Counted from the stretch's first letter, positions 53,657 through 61,767 are shown. The stretch: DNA of 64,000 bases from Proteobacteria bacterium ST_bin12 (GCA_002083635.1 MSXP01000006.1:76549-140548), one strand, 5' to 3'. Translations and numbers: made by a program. Notes: generated by a model not told the origin, from the letters alone.

Positions 53657-53935
53657 ATGCCAATTTATGATTTTCAATGCACGAGCTGCGGCCACAAGCT
53701 AGAACTTTTGCGCAAAATAAGCGATGCAAGCACCACTACATGCCCAAATTGCAACCAAGAAACATTCAGTAAAATGCTTTCTGCGCCTAGTTTTCAGTTA
53801 AGTGGCAGTGGTTGGTATGCCACCGATTTTAAGGATAAACCGTCAAAAAACGCATCCTCAAAAGAAACGACAGAAGTCTCAGCAAGTAGCTCAGATGCGC
53901 CAGCAGCTTGTAAAACAGGTTGCGCTTGTCACTAA
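53657..53935 (+). CDS. FmdB-family zinc-ribbon protein
   Basis: The 92-aa protein has the FmdB zinc ribbon at its N-terminus: C8-x-x-C11 and C29-x-x-C32 with M-P-I-Y-D-F-Q-C and a following S-x-P-S-F-x-L-x-G-x-G-W-Y. The Ser/Ala tail ends in C-K-T-G-C-A-C-H, another possible metal site. It is 18 nt before the DUF502 gene and upstream of aspS, a common FmdB-DUF502-aspS order in betaproteobacteria. Confidence 0.93.
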   Translation: MPIYDFQCTSCGHKLELLRKISDASTTTCPNCNQETFSKMLSAPSFQLSGSGWYATDFKDKPSKNASSKETTEVSASSSDAPAACKTGCACH

Positions 53936-53953
53936 CTTAACCAATTAACTAAC

Positions 53954-54568
53954 ATGAAAAAATATTTTATTACTGGCTTGCTGGTGTTAGTGCCTTTGTT
54001 TATCACCATTTGGGTACTTAGCACGCTGATTCAAACCATGGATCAAAGCCTATTATTGCTGCCAGCCGCTTGGCAACCTAAAAATGCATTTGGTTTTAAT
54101 GTCCCTGGATTAGGTGCAATCCTCACTTTAGTGATTATTTTTGTCACAGGTTTAATCGCGACCAACATATTTGGGCAGCAATTAATCGCGTTATGGGAGA
54201 GTTTTCTTTCGCGCGTACCGTTTGTTAAAACCATTTACTCCAGTGTTAAACAGGTATCAGATACGCTGTTTTCAGATTCTGGCAATGCACTCCGCAAGGC
54301 ATTACTGATTCAATACCCACGTGAGGGCAGTTGGACGATTGCATTTTTAACTGGCGCACCGGGTGGCGATGTGAGCAATCACTTAGTTGGCGATTACGTC
54401 AGTGTGTACGTGCCTACAACGCCCAACCCAACTTCTGGCTTTTTTCTGATGCTACCAAGGGCCGATGTGATTGAGCTGGATATGAGCGTGGATGAAGCGC
54501 TGAAGTACATCATCAGCATGGGCACAGTCACGCCAAGAGACCGCAAAACACGCGAATTACCGCTTTAA
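53954..54568 (+). CDS. DUF502 membrane protein
   Basis: The 204-aa protein has two membrane segments (L-L-V-L-V-P-L-F-I-T-I-W-V-L-S-T-L-I and L-G-A-I-L-T-L-V-I-I-F-V-T-G-L-I-A) and the DUF502 core: R-V-P-F-V-K-T-I-Y-S-S-V-K-Q, F-L-T-G, V-F-V/Y-V-P-T-T-P-N-P-T-S-G-F. Function unknown. It lies between fmdB and aspS. Confidence 0.92.
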   Translation: MKKYFITGLLVLVPLFITIWVLSTLIQTMDQSLLLLPAAWQPKNAFGFNVPGLGAILTLVIIFVTGLIATNIFGQQLIALWESFLSRVPFVKTIYSSVKQVSDTLFSDSGNALRKALLIQYPREGSWTIAFLTGAPGGDVSNHLVGDYVSVYVPTTPNPTSGFFLMLPRADVIELDMSVDEALKYIISMGTVTPRDRKTRELPL

Positions 54569-54623
54569 TTTTTAACCGACACTTTTATTTAACAAGACTT
54601 AACACTATTTTTGAACGAAATTT

Positions 54624-56417
54624 ATGATGACTATGCGTACACATTATTGCGGCCACTTAAACCGCAGCCACATTGGCCAAACTGTTAGTTTATGCGGCTG
54701 GGCGCATCGCCGCCGCGATCATGGTGGTGTGATTTTTATTGATTTGCGCGACCGCGAAGGCATGGCGCAAATTGTGGTGAACCCTGACACAGTTGAGGCA
54801 TTTAAAGTTGCCGAGTCAGTGCGCAGTGAATATGTGCTAAAAATCACCTGTGTAGTTCGCGCGCGCCCAGAAGGCGCAGTAAACGCTAACTTAGCGACGG
54901 GCGAAGTGGAAATGATTGCGACTGAAATCGAGATTTTAAACGCATCGCTCACACCGCCATTTATGTTAGATGACGAAAACCTGACTGAAACGGTGAGATT
55001 ACAACACCGATACATCGACTTACGCCGCCCTGCCATGCAAAAAAACTTGATGCTACGTTATCGCGTGGCTAAAACGTTGCGCGATTACTTAGACACCAAC
55101 GGCTTTATTGAAGTAGAAACACCAATGTTAACCCGCAGTACGCCAGAAGGCGCACGCGATTACTTAGTGCCAAGCCGCGTACATGCAGGCCAATTCTTTG
55201 CCTTGCCGCAATCACCGCAGCTGTTCAAACAATTGTTAATGGTGTCTGGTTTTGACCGTTATTTCCAAATCACTAAATGTTTCCGCGATGAAGATTTACG
55301 CGCTGACCGTCAGCCAGAATTCACACAAGTGGATATTGAAACATCTTTTTTAAGTGAAAACGAGATTATGGACATTGTCGAAGAAATGATTCGACAAATG
55401 CTTAAGTCTGTTCAAAACGTGGATTTACCAGCTAAATTCCCACGTATGCCGTTTAGTGAGGCGATGAGTCGTTACGGTTCAGATAAGCCTGATATGCGCG
55501 TGACTTTAGAAATCACAGAATTAAGCGACGTGATGAAAGATGTAGATTTTAAAGTGTTCGCAGGCGCAGCTAATATGGTTGGTGGTCGCGTGGCTGCTTT
55601 GCGCGTACCAAATGGTGCTGCGATTGCTAGGTCAGAAATTGATGCTTACACTGAATTCGTCAAAATCTACGGCGCAAAAGGTTTGGCCTATATCAAAATC
55701 AATGATGTCACTAAATTGAACGAAGAAGGCCTGCAAAGCCCAATCGTCAAAAATATTCACACTACTGCATTGCATGCGATTATTGACCGCACAGGCGCGC
55801 AAAACGGCGATATCGTATTCTTTGGTGCAGATAAAACCAAAGTAGTAAACGAAGCCTTAGGTGCGCTACGCCTGAAAGTTGGTCACGATAAAGGCCATGT
55901 CGATGGTCGCGCTTGGGCGCCATTGTGGGTGGTTGATTTCCCGATGTTTGAACATGATGAAGAAAACGACCGCTGGGCGGCGTTACACCATCCATTCACC
56001 GCACCAAAAGATGGTCATGAAGATTTGCTGGTATCAAACCCAGGCGCAGCGCTTTCAAAAGCTTATGATATGGTGCTAAACGGCTGGGAAGTCGGTGGCG
56101 GTTCAGTGCGTATCCATAAACAAGATGTGCAATCAAAAGTGTTCGATGCACTCAAAATCAGCAAAGAAGAAGCGCAAGAGAAATTCGGCTTCTTGCTAGA
56201 CGCATTGCAATACGGCGCACCTCCGCACGGCGGCTTGGCGTTTGGTCTAGACCGTTTGGTAACATTGATGGCGGGCGCGGAGTCTATTCGTGACGTAATT
56301 GCTTTCCCAAAAACCCAGCGTGCACAATGTTTAATGACCAATGCGCCGAATGAAGTGGATGAGAAACAGTTGCGTGAGTTGCATATACGCGTTCGCTCAC
56401 AGAATCCAGCGGCATAA
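54624..56417 (+). CDS. aspS: Aspartyl-tRNA synthetase
   Basis: The 597-aa bacterial-type class II enzyme has an OB anticodon domain (about 1-105), motif 2 (F-R-D-E-D-L-R-A-D-R-Q-P-E-F), the GAD insertion (about 285-420) and motif 3 (G-L-A-F-G-L-D-R-L). It charges tRNA-Asp and, if gatCAB is present elsewhere, may also mischarge tRNA-Asn. The ATG at 54624 fits the family; two further codons downstream (M-T-M-R) are possible. It is the third gene of fmdB-DUF502-aspS. Confidence 0.98.
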   Translation: MMTMRTHYCGHLNRSHIGQTVSLCGWAHRRRDHGGVIFIDLRDREGMAQIVVNPDTVEAFKVAESVRSEYVLKITCVVRARPEGAVNANLATGEVEMIATEIEILNASLTPPFMLDDENLTETVRLQHRYIDLRRPAMQKNLMLRYRVAKTLRDYLDTNGFIEVETPMLTRSTPEGARDYLVPSRVHAGQFFALPQSPQLFKQLLMVSGFDRYFQITKCFRDEDLRADRQPEFTQVDIETSFLSENEIMDIVEEMIRQMLKSVQNVDLPAKFPRMPFSEAMSRYGSDKPDMRVTLEITELSDVMKDVDFKVFAGAANMVGGRVAALRVPNGAAIARSEIDAYTEFVKIYGAKGLAYIKINDVTKLNEEGLQSPIVKNIHTTALHAIIDRTGAQNGDIVFFGADKTKVVNEALGALRLKVGHDKGHVDGRAWAPLWVVDFPMFEHDEENDRWAALHHPFTAPKDGHEDLLVSNPGAALSKAYDMVLNGWEVGGGSVRIHKQDVQSKVFDALKISKEEAQEKFGFLLDALQYGAPPHGGLAFGLDRLVTLMAGAESIRDVIAFPKTQRAQCLMTNAPNEVDEKQLRELHIRVRSQNPAA

Positions 56418-56424
56418 AGTGCAC

Positions 56425-56506
56425 TCACTTTGCGATAACGTTGTTACATCCGCTTGCCGTACTAATCGTACTGTCTACACGGATGTACCTAGTTCTCGCA
56501 TCGTGA
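56425..56506. repeat. Nested palindromic intergenic element
   Basis: Outer arms TCACTTTGCGATAAC (56425-56439) and GTTCTCGCATCGTGA (56492-56506) match at 12 of 15 bases. Inner arms TACATCCG / CGGATGTA (56445-56452, 56480-56487) match perfectly. It follows aspS directly and may be a REP/MITE-like element. Confidence 0.65.
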
Positions 56507-56526
56507 ATTGCATTTAGAATTAAGTA

Positions 56527-57048
56527 ATGTGTATTAATTGTTACTGGAATTGGCTGGCAACTAACTCTAGTAACATTATTGCAGTTTGTGCCCTTATATT
56601 AACTATCTGGCAAGCTTTTGTTACAAGACGCCACAATAAGCTTTCAGTTGTTCCGTACTTAACGACTTGGTCAAATAGTGGAGATAAGGGCTTATTTAGG
56701 GTGGATATAATTAATAATGGCATTGGCCCTGCATTAATTCAAACTTTTCAAGTTTTTGTAGATGGCCACGAAATTGTTGGGCAAGATTTGGAAATTATTA
56801 GGAAAGCGCTAAAAATACTATTCCCTAACTATGGCTATAACAGTTACAACTCTTTCTTATCTAAAGGTTATATGATGTCGCCAAAGGAGAGTCGTTGTTT
56901 GTTAGAAATTCAATTCATAGGCAACCGATTTCCAACTCCAGAAGAAATAGAGCATGCTACCAAGAGAACAAAAATATACATTAAGTATGAGTCTATATAC
57001 AAACAGAAGCTAATTTACGACTCTTCAAAATTTAAGGTTCTTAACTAA
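56527..57048 (+). CDS. Unknown membrane-anchored protein, foreign-looking
   Basis: The 173-aa protein has one N-terminal membrane helix (S-N-I-I-A-V-C-A-L-I-L-T-I-W-Q-A-F) followed by a basic patch (T-R-R-H-N-K-L-S-V) and a polar domain rich in Asn, Ile and Tyr (F-P-N-Y-G-Y-N-S-Y-N-S). The A/T- and Asn-rich codon style differs from the neighbours. It has a weak ribosome site, follows a palindromic element and overlaps the VOC gene by 1 nt. Function unknown. It may be a recent insertion between aspS and the VOC gene. Confidence 0.7.
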   Translation: MCINCYWNWLATNSSNIIAVCALILTIWQAFVTRRHNKLSVVPYLTTWSNSGDKGLFRVDIINNGIGPALIQTFQVFVDGHEIVGQDLEIIRKALKILFPNYGYNSYNSFLSKGYMMSPKESRCLLEIQFIGNRFPTPEEIEHATKRTKIYIKYESIYKQKLIYDSSKFKVLN

Positions 57049-57443
57049 TGCCAGTTACCGAAATCAATCATATTAATCTACGCGCCAACCGCGACATGAT
57101 GCATGTGTTGCGTGATTTTTATTGCGATATTGTTGGCCTAAAAGTGGGGCCGCGCACAGCGAGCACCAGTTATGGATTTTGGTTGTATATCGGTGATAAC
57201 GATGTGGTGCATTTGGCGGAGTATAACAAAGGCGTTGGCTCGCCTGATTTGCATGTGAACGGCACTTATGACCATGTATCGTTTACCTGCACCGATATGC
57301 CCTCGATGGAAGCGCATTTGTCAGCGCATCAAATTTCATACACCACACGCACGTTAATCAATGGTGTAAAACAAATCAATTTTAAAGACCCTGCGGGCAA
57401 TGGCATTGAGTTAAATTTTGAAGAGTTTCGCACCAAAACTTAA
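57048..57443 (+). CDS. VOC/glyoxalase-family protein
   Basis: The 131-aa protein has one vicinal-oxygen-chelate domain: I-N-H-I-N-L-R, F-Y-C-D-I-V-G-L-K-V-G, H-L-A-E-Y, G-T-Y-D-H-V-S-F, D-P-A-G-N-G-I-E-L-N-F. Metal ligand candidates are the first His, the H of H-L-A-E, the H of D-H-V and E in I-E-L. It could be a dioxygenase-like or glyoxalase-like enzyme. It overlaps the unknown gene by 1 nt. Confidence 0.9.
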   Translation: MPVTEINHINLRANRDMMHVLRDFYCDIVGLKVGPRTASTSYGFWLYIGDNDVVHLAEYNKGVGSPDLHVNGTYDHVSFTCTDMPSMEAHLSAHQISYTTRTLINGVKQINFKDPAGNGIELNFEEFRTKT

Positions 57444-57500
57444 CCACTTTTTTGGGGCTAATTTTTATGCATTATCTTGAATAATTGTTTATTTTTGTTG

Positions 57501-57516
57501 TGTGACTCGCATCACA
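57501..57516. promoter_or_regulatory. CRP-type palindrome upstream of SoxYZ carrier
   Basis: TGTGA-CTCGCA-TCACA matches the CRP half-sites (TGTGA-N6-TCACA) exactly. It lies 105 bp before the SoxYZ-like carrier ATG. A second inverted repeat (TAACACG/CGTGTTA) lies at 57568-57592, between it and the gene. Confidence 0.65.
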
Positions 57517-57621
57517 TACAAGCGCTTGAATAAAACTAAAATAGTGAAATGTAATCATAAATTTAAATAACACGTTAAAACTAATCGTGTTAATTCTGTG
57601 TAAAACAGGTTTGGAGATGAG

Positions 57622-58422
57622 ATGAAAACGAAACAATTTTTAGTGAGCTCACTAGCTTTAGTTGCTCTTTTTATTGGCACAAGTTCAAGCGTGATGGCAG
57701 AGCCTAACCCCACATTATGGCCTGTGATGAAAGAAGCATTTTTTGAAAAACGCGCGATTCAAGAAGTGTCATTTATGAAGATTGATGCACCGCGCCGCGC
57801 CGAAAGTGGTGCGCAAGTGCCTGTCACTTACAGTATTGATAATGCTGCCGCTAATGGTGTTAAAATCATAAAACTATATGCGTTTGTTGATGCAAACCCG
57901 ATTCCGTTAACAGCCACTTATCACTTAACCGATGCGCTGGGCGATTTTCAGTTGGCGACGCGTATTCGTTTTGAAACAGATGCGTTTGTGCGTTTGGTGG
58001 GTGAGGATGCAAAAGGTAATTTGTATTTAGCATCTCGCGAAATTCGCGCAGCGGGCGGTTGTGGCGGCTCAGTTGAGAATGATGAGGCAGCTACGCGTGC
58101 AGCGGCTGGCAAAATTAAAATGAAAGTAGAAGAAGTCAAAATTGGTGCTGCAACACCAGCTACTTTTAACATTAAACACGTCATGCGCACTGGCTTGCAA
58201 CGCGATTTGGTTTCGCAAGGTTTTGTGCCAGCTTTTTACATTAATAAAACCGAGTTTAAATATAATGGCAAACCTGTGATGACAGTTGATGTGGGCGTGG
58301 GTACAGCGGAAGACCCGTATTTTAAATTTAACTTTGTGCCGACTGAGCCAGGTAAATTAGAAGTATTGGCGACCGACAATGAGGGTAAAAGCTTTACTCA
58401 CGCAGTTGATGTAAACAGTTAA
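57622..58422 (+). CDS. Quinoprotein dehydrogenase-associated SoxYZ-like carrier
   Basis: The 266-aa exported protein (signal S-S-V-M-A-E-P) fuses SoxY-like (about 45-160) and SoxZ-like (about 165-262) domains. The SoxY swinging-arm sequence A-A-G-G-C-G-G-S lies at the join, not at the C-terminus. This is the pattern of the SoxYZ carrier linked to PQQ-dependent alcohol dehydrogenases in methylotrophs. No quinoprotein is adjacent, but two pqqA genes are in the window. A CRP-type palindrome lies upstream and a terminator follows. Confidence 0.93.
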   Translation: MKTKQFLVSSLALVALFIGTSSSVMAEPNPTLWPVMKEAFFEKRAIQEVSFMKIDAPRRAESGAQVPVTYSIDNAAANGVKIIKLYAFVDANPIPLTATYHLTDALGDFQLATRIRFETDAFVRLVGEDAKGNLYLASREIRAAGGCGGSVENDEAATRAAAGKIKMKVEEVKIGAATPATFNIKHVMRTGLQRDLVSQGFVPAFYINKTEFKYNGKPVMTVDVGVGTAEDPYFKFNFVPTEPGKLEVLATDNEGKSFTHAVDVNS

Positions 58423-58438
58423 TTGCTTGCTTAATATT

Positions 58439-58467
58439 AAAAAGGCTTCTTTCGAGAAGCCTTTTTT
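58439..58467 (+). terminator. Terminator after SoxYZ carrier
   Basis: AAAAAGGCTTCT / AGAAGCCTTTTTT stem with a TTCG tetraloop, 16 nt after the stop. A very stable rho-independent terminator. Confidence 0.94.
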
Positions 58468-58537
58468 ATTACTGAATCGATATTGATTAAGGCGATGCGG
58501 TGCTAGAATTAATACCATTATTTGAAGGAGATAAAGC

Positions 58538-58957
58538 ATGAAAAGCTACCGTAAAGAACTTTGGTTTAATCCGCCAACCCGCGTGGCATTTATCCGCATT
58601 ACTGAACAGATTAACGAATGCTTGCGCGAAAGTGGTGTGCGCGAAGGCTTGGTGTTGGTGAACGCCATGCATATTACCGCCAGCGTGTTTATCAATGACG
58701 ATGAGCGTGGTTTGCATCATGATTACACGCAATGGCTAGAAAAGCTGGCGCCGCATGAACCAGTAAGCAGTTATCGCCATAATGATACGGGCGAAGACAA
58801 TGCCGATGCGCATATGAAGCGGCAAATTATGGGGCGTGAAGTGGTGGTGGCGATTACCGAAGGCCGTTTGGATTTTGGGCCTTGGGAGCAGATTTTTTAT
58901 GGTGAATTTGATGGCAGACGCAAAAAACGTGTACTGGTGAAAATTATTGGTGAGTAA
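58538..58957 (+). CDS. YjbQ-family protein
   Basis: The 139-aa YjbQ/UPF0047 protein has G-L-V-L-V-N-A-M-H-I-T-A-S-V-F-I-N-D-D-E, Y-R-H-N-D-T-G-E-D-N-A-D-A-H, and the end G-P-W-E-Q-I-F-Y-G-E-F-D-G-R-R-K-K-R. Some members have weak thiamin-phosphate-synthase activity; the true role is open. It has a ribosome site (GAAGGAGATAAAGC) and a terminator downstream shared with pqqA copy 2. Confidence 0.92.
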   Translation: MKSYRKELWFNPPTRVAFIRITEQINECLRESGVREGLVLVNAMHITASVFINDDERGLHHDYTQWLEKLAPHEPVSSYRHNDTGEDNADAHMKRQIMGREVVVAITEGRLDFGPWEQIFYGEFDGRRKKRVLVKIIGE

Positions 58958-58983
58958 GCTAATAATTAAACTGTTAGCCAAAC

Positions 58984-59009
58984 AAAAAGGGAGCGTTTGC
59001 TCCCTTTTT
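58984..59009. terminator. Bidirectional terminator yjbQ/pqqA copy 2
   Basis: Perfect AAAAAGGGAGC / GCTCCCTTTTT stem with loop GTTT between convergent genes; both sides carry a T-run in the relevant direction. Confidence 0.93.
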
Positions 59010-59026
59010 AAATTCAAATAACTGAA

Positions 59027-59098
59027 TTATTTATTCATTACGTACATTGTTACTTCAAAGCCAAAACGCATTTCAGTAGCTGCTGGTGTTGTCCACAT
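59027..59098 (-). CDS. pqqA: PQQ precursor peptide, copy 2
   Basis: The second pqqA encodes the same 23-residue peptide as the copy at 32418 (E15-x-x-x-Y19), with seven synonymous codon changes. A ribosome site (AAGGAAATTATC) precedes the ATG and a bidirectional terminator follows. It too stands alone, without pqqBCDE. Identical protein with drifted codons means the peptide is under purifying selection at both loci. Confidence 0.95.
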   Translation of the reverse strand: MWTTPAATEMRFGFEVTMYVMNK

Positions 59099-59284
59099 GA
59101 TAATTTCCTTTTCAAAAAAATAAATAAATTAAGTATCACAACAAACCGTTAACTTTTGCTTTATTCGTTGCGTGTTTGTATGACTGAAGTATGCGCCTGA
59201 TGTTTGGTTTGACACCTGCTGTTAGGCATTAACTCAGCTTAAGTATTTTCATGAGCTTAGTATCATCACTCTGCTTACTACCTG

Positions 59285-59719
59285 CTATTGGCCGCGAATA
59301 TACTGCTCTAGCTCTTTAATCAGGCGTTGCTGATAGCTAATCGTTTCTTTGACCAGATCGCCTAAAGACAGCATGCCAGCAAGTTCGTCGCCATTTAACA
59401 CGGGTAGGTGGCGTATGCGTTTTTCGCTCATCATGCTCATGGCGCTTTCTACTAAATCATCCGCTTGACCAAAAATAACTTTGTCAGTCATCACTTCTGA
59501 TATTTGGGTGGTTTTAGATGAGCGACCTTTTAAAATGACTTCACGCGCGTAATCACGCTCTGAAAAAATACCCACTAGCTTGCCCTCTTCAATCACGGCC
59601 AGCGCGCCAATTTTATACTCAGCCAAAATGACCAATGCATCAAATACAGGGCGATTTGGCGCAATGCTAATCACTTCTTTATGTTTTTTATCATTTAATA
59701 TTTGTTGTAATGTTTTCAT
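59285..59719 (-). CDS. CBS-pair domain protein
   Basis: From the ATG at 59719 (GGGAGGA ribosome site) the 144-aa protein is a tandem CBS module: V-F-D-A-L-V-I-L-A-E-Y-K-I-G-A-L-A-V-I-E-E-G-K-L-V-G-I-F-S-E-R-D-Y-A-R, then R-I-R-H-L-P-V-L-N-G-D-E-L-A-G-M-L-S-L-G-D-L-V. Such proteins bind AMP/ATP or similar. No effector domain is attached. It is divergent from the MarR gene across about 141 bp. Confidence 0.9.
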   Translation of the reverse strand: MKTLQQILNDKKHKEVISIAPNRPVFDALVILAEYKIGALAVIEEGKLVGIFSERDYAREVILKGRSSKTTQISEVMTDKVIFGQADDLVESAMSMMSEKRIRHLPVLNGDELAGMLSLGDLVKETISYQQRLIKELEQYIRGQ

Positions 59720-59803
59720 GTTGTCCTCCCTATCCTTAGCACTTTTAATATACTCCGATAAATAATTTAGCCAATATCTACACACAAATAAATCAGATAA
59801 TTG

Positions 59804-59862
59804 TTGACATGGTTAGGAGGCTAACTATAATGTAGCTAATCATTAATAAGTCGCCTAACTAT
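59804..59862 (+). promoter_or_regulatory. Consensus promoter with MarR operators
   Basis: TTGACA (59804-59809) and TATAAT (59826-59831) are both perfect, spaced 16 nt. The spacer holds the palindrome GTTAG-GAGG-CTAAC (59812-59825), and CTAACTAT recurs at 59821 and 59855, the latter covering the start codon. This is a typical self-repressed MarR promoter. Confidence 0.8.
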
Positions 59863-60364
59863 GTTGCAATTAAGAGATCTGCCAACGCCAGAAATATTAG
59901 GTAAATTTGCTGATCGCTACCCAGAAGCGGATGTGACAGCGATTACCAGTTTTTTATATTTGCTACGCGTGGCGACTGATTTATCAATGGCGCTAGACAC
60001 TTGCCTAAGCAAGCACGATTTGTTGCAAGGCCGCTGGTGGGTATTGATTTTGTTGATGCGCGAAGAGTCAGTGACTTCTACACCCTCAATACTGGCCGAC
60101 AAATTAGGCGTTTCGCGTGCTTCTATGACTGGATTATTAGATGGCTTAGAGCAAAGCGGATTAGTCACTAGAGTGTTTGCAAAAGAAGACAGGCGTAGCG
60201 TGAAGATTCAATTGACCGCGGACGGGCAAGCCAAATTGGATGTAGTGATGCCTGATTATTATCGCCGCTTAAGGCAGTGCATGCAGGGCTTAGATGAAGA
60301 TAAACGGGCGCAATTGCAGCAATTATTGGGTTTAATTAATAAGGGTATTCCAGCATTTATTTAA
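59861..60364 (+). CDS. MarR-family regulator
   Basis: The 167-aa MarR protein has the winged helix (V-T-S-T-P-S-I-L-A-D-K-L-G-V-S-R-A-S-M-T-G-L-L-D-G-L-E-Q-S-G-L-V-T-R, then wing K-E-D-R-R-S-V-K-I-Q-L-T) and flanking dimer helices. It begins at 59861, overlapping a copy of its own operator half-site. It heads a three-gene unit with an NTF2-like protein and an EamA transporter, which it probably represses until a ligand binds. Confidence 0.92.
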   Translation: MLQLRDLPTPEILGKFADRYPEADVTAITSFLYLLRVATDLSMALDTCLSKHDLLQGRWWVLILLMREESVTSTPSILADKLGVSRASMTGLLDGLEQSGLVTRVFAKEDRRSVKIQLTADGQAKLDVVMPDYYRRLRQCMQGLDEDKRAQLQQLLGLINKGIPAFI

Positions 60365-60404
60365 TGTATGTAAACAGTTTTAATCACTTAAAAGAGAGTA
60401 AAAA

Positions 60405-60782
60405 ATGAGCACTATTCAAACAGAAATTACAGCTATCAACGCCAAATTTGACCAAGCATTTAATGCAAAAAATGCTGCCGATATTGCACAACTATATGAC
60501 ACAAATGCAGCTGTGATGCCAGCACCAGCAGGTGCGCCGGTAATTGGTGTGCAGGCCATTCAAGCTTTTTTTGCAGGCTTGATTGAAGCGGGTGTGATTG
60601 ATCACAAATTAACATTATCTGAAGCAGTAGAAGATGGTAATTTGGCGTATCAACGCGGCAATTGGGCAGGTGCTATGATTGATTCTGAAGGCGTGCGTCA
60701 AACATTTGGTGGTAATGTGCATATTGTTTATCGCAAACAAACCGATGGTGCTTGGAAAGCAGTTACGCATATCTGGAACTAA
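60405..60782 (+). CDS. NTF2-like (SgcJ/EcaC-type) protein
   Basis: The 125-aa protein is a single NTF2-like domain: F-N-A-K-N-A-A-D-I-A-Q-L-Y-D-T-N-A-A-V-M-P-A-P, G-V-Q-A-I-Q-A-F-F-A-G, R-G-N-W-A-G-A, W-K-A-V-T-H-I-W-N. Members act as small-molecule binding or isomerase proteins. It lies 40 nt after marR and 29 nt before the EamA gene. Function unknown. Confidence 0.88.
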   Translation: MSTIQTEITAINAKFDQAFNAKNAADIAQLYDTNAAVMPAPAGAPVIGVQAIQAFFAGLIEAGVIDHKLTLSEAVEDGNLAYQRGNWAGAMIDSEGVRQTFGGNVHIVYRKQTDGAWKAVTHIWN

Positions 60783-60811
60783 TGCGTTCAATCAGCTAGG
60801 ACAGTCTAATC

Positions 60812-61729
60812 ATGGAAAACAGCACAAAAGTCACCATACGCGCCTTTATCGCGTTAATGGTATTAACCATTATCTGGGGTTATAACTGGGTGGTGATGAA
60901 AAGTGCGTTGCAATACGCAGGGCCTTTTCAGTTTGCGGCGCTGCGTACTTTTTTAGGCGCGCTAGTGCTATTTGTGGTGATTTATTTCACTAAAAGGCCA
61001 TTGGGCTTAAAAGAATTTCCCACCATGCTAGTGTTGGGCTTATTGCAAACCATAGGCTTTACTGGCTTGCTGATTTGGGCATTAGTTGAAGGAGGCGCGG
61101 GCAAAACCGCTGTACTGACTTACACCATGCCGTTTTGGGTGATGCTATTTGCATGGCCAATGCTGGGCGAAAAAGTACAAGGTTGGCAGTGGCTGGCAGT
61201 CGTTGCTGCCATCTTTGGCATGGTGCTGATTTTTGATCCGCTACATATCAAAGCTGACGGTTTTAGCATGTTTTTGGCCTTATGTTCAGGCGTATCCTGG
61301 GCCTTATCTGCAATTATTTCTAAAAAACTGCATCAGCGTAGCCCAAATTTAGATTTGCTTAATTTGACAGCTTGGCCCATGCTTCTTGGCTCTGTACCCA
61401 TGTTAGCGATTGCCTTTATAGTGCCCGCACCGCCGATTCAGTGGACAGGCTATTTTATTGGCGCCGTGCTATTTAATGTAATCTTAAGTGGCGCGCTAGC
61501 TTGGCTGCTTTGGCTATATGCCTTGCAACGCTTGCCAGCAGGCGTGGCAAGTATGGCGTCTATGCTAGCGCCAGTGATTGGCGTGATTGCCGCATGGATA
61601 CAGTTAAATGAAGTACCCAACACGTTTGAGCTAATTGGTATGTTGCTTATCGCATTGGCGTTGGTACAAATATCCGTCATTACCATGCGCAAACATCAGC
61701 CCGTGGATTGCGCACAAGGCCAAGAATAA
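60812..61729 (+). CDS. EamA/DMT transporter
   Basis: The 305-aa protein has ten membrane segments arranged as two EamA repeats (M-V-L-T-I-I-W-G-Y-N-W-V-V-M-K and C-S-G-V-S-W-A-L-S-A-I-I-S-K). It is an inner-membrane exporter or importer of small metabolites, with no identified substrate. It is the third gene of the MarR-controlled unit. Confidence 0.93.
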   Translation: MENSTKVTIRAFIALMVLTIIWGYNWVVMKSALQYAGPFQFAALRTFLGALVLFVVIYFTKRPLGLKEFPTMLVLGLLQTIGFTGLLIWALVEGGAGKTAVLTYTMPFWVMLFAWPMLGEKVQGWQWLAVVAAIFGMVLIFDPLHIKADGFSMFLALCSGVSWALSAIISKKLHQRSPNLDLLNLTAWPMLLGSVPMLAIAFIVPAPPIQWTGYFIGAVLFNVILSGALAWLLWLYALQRLPAGVASMASMLAPVIGVIAAWIQLNEVPNTFELIGMLLIALALVQISVITMRKHQPVDCAQGQE

Positions 61730-61767
61730 ACTGCATCAAGCCTATGATAAAATGCACGTAGAGTTGA

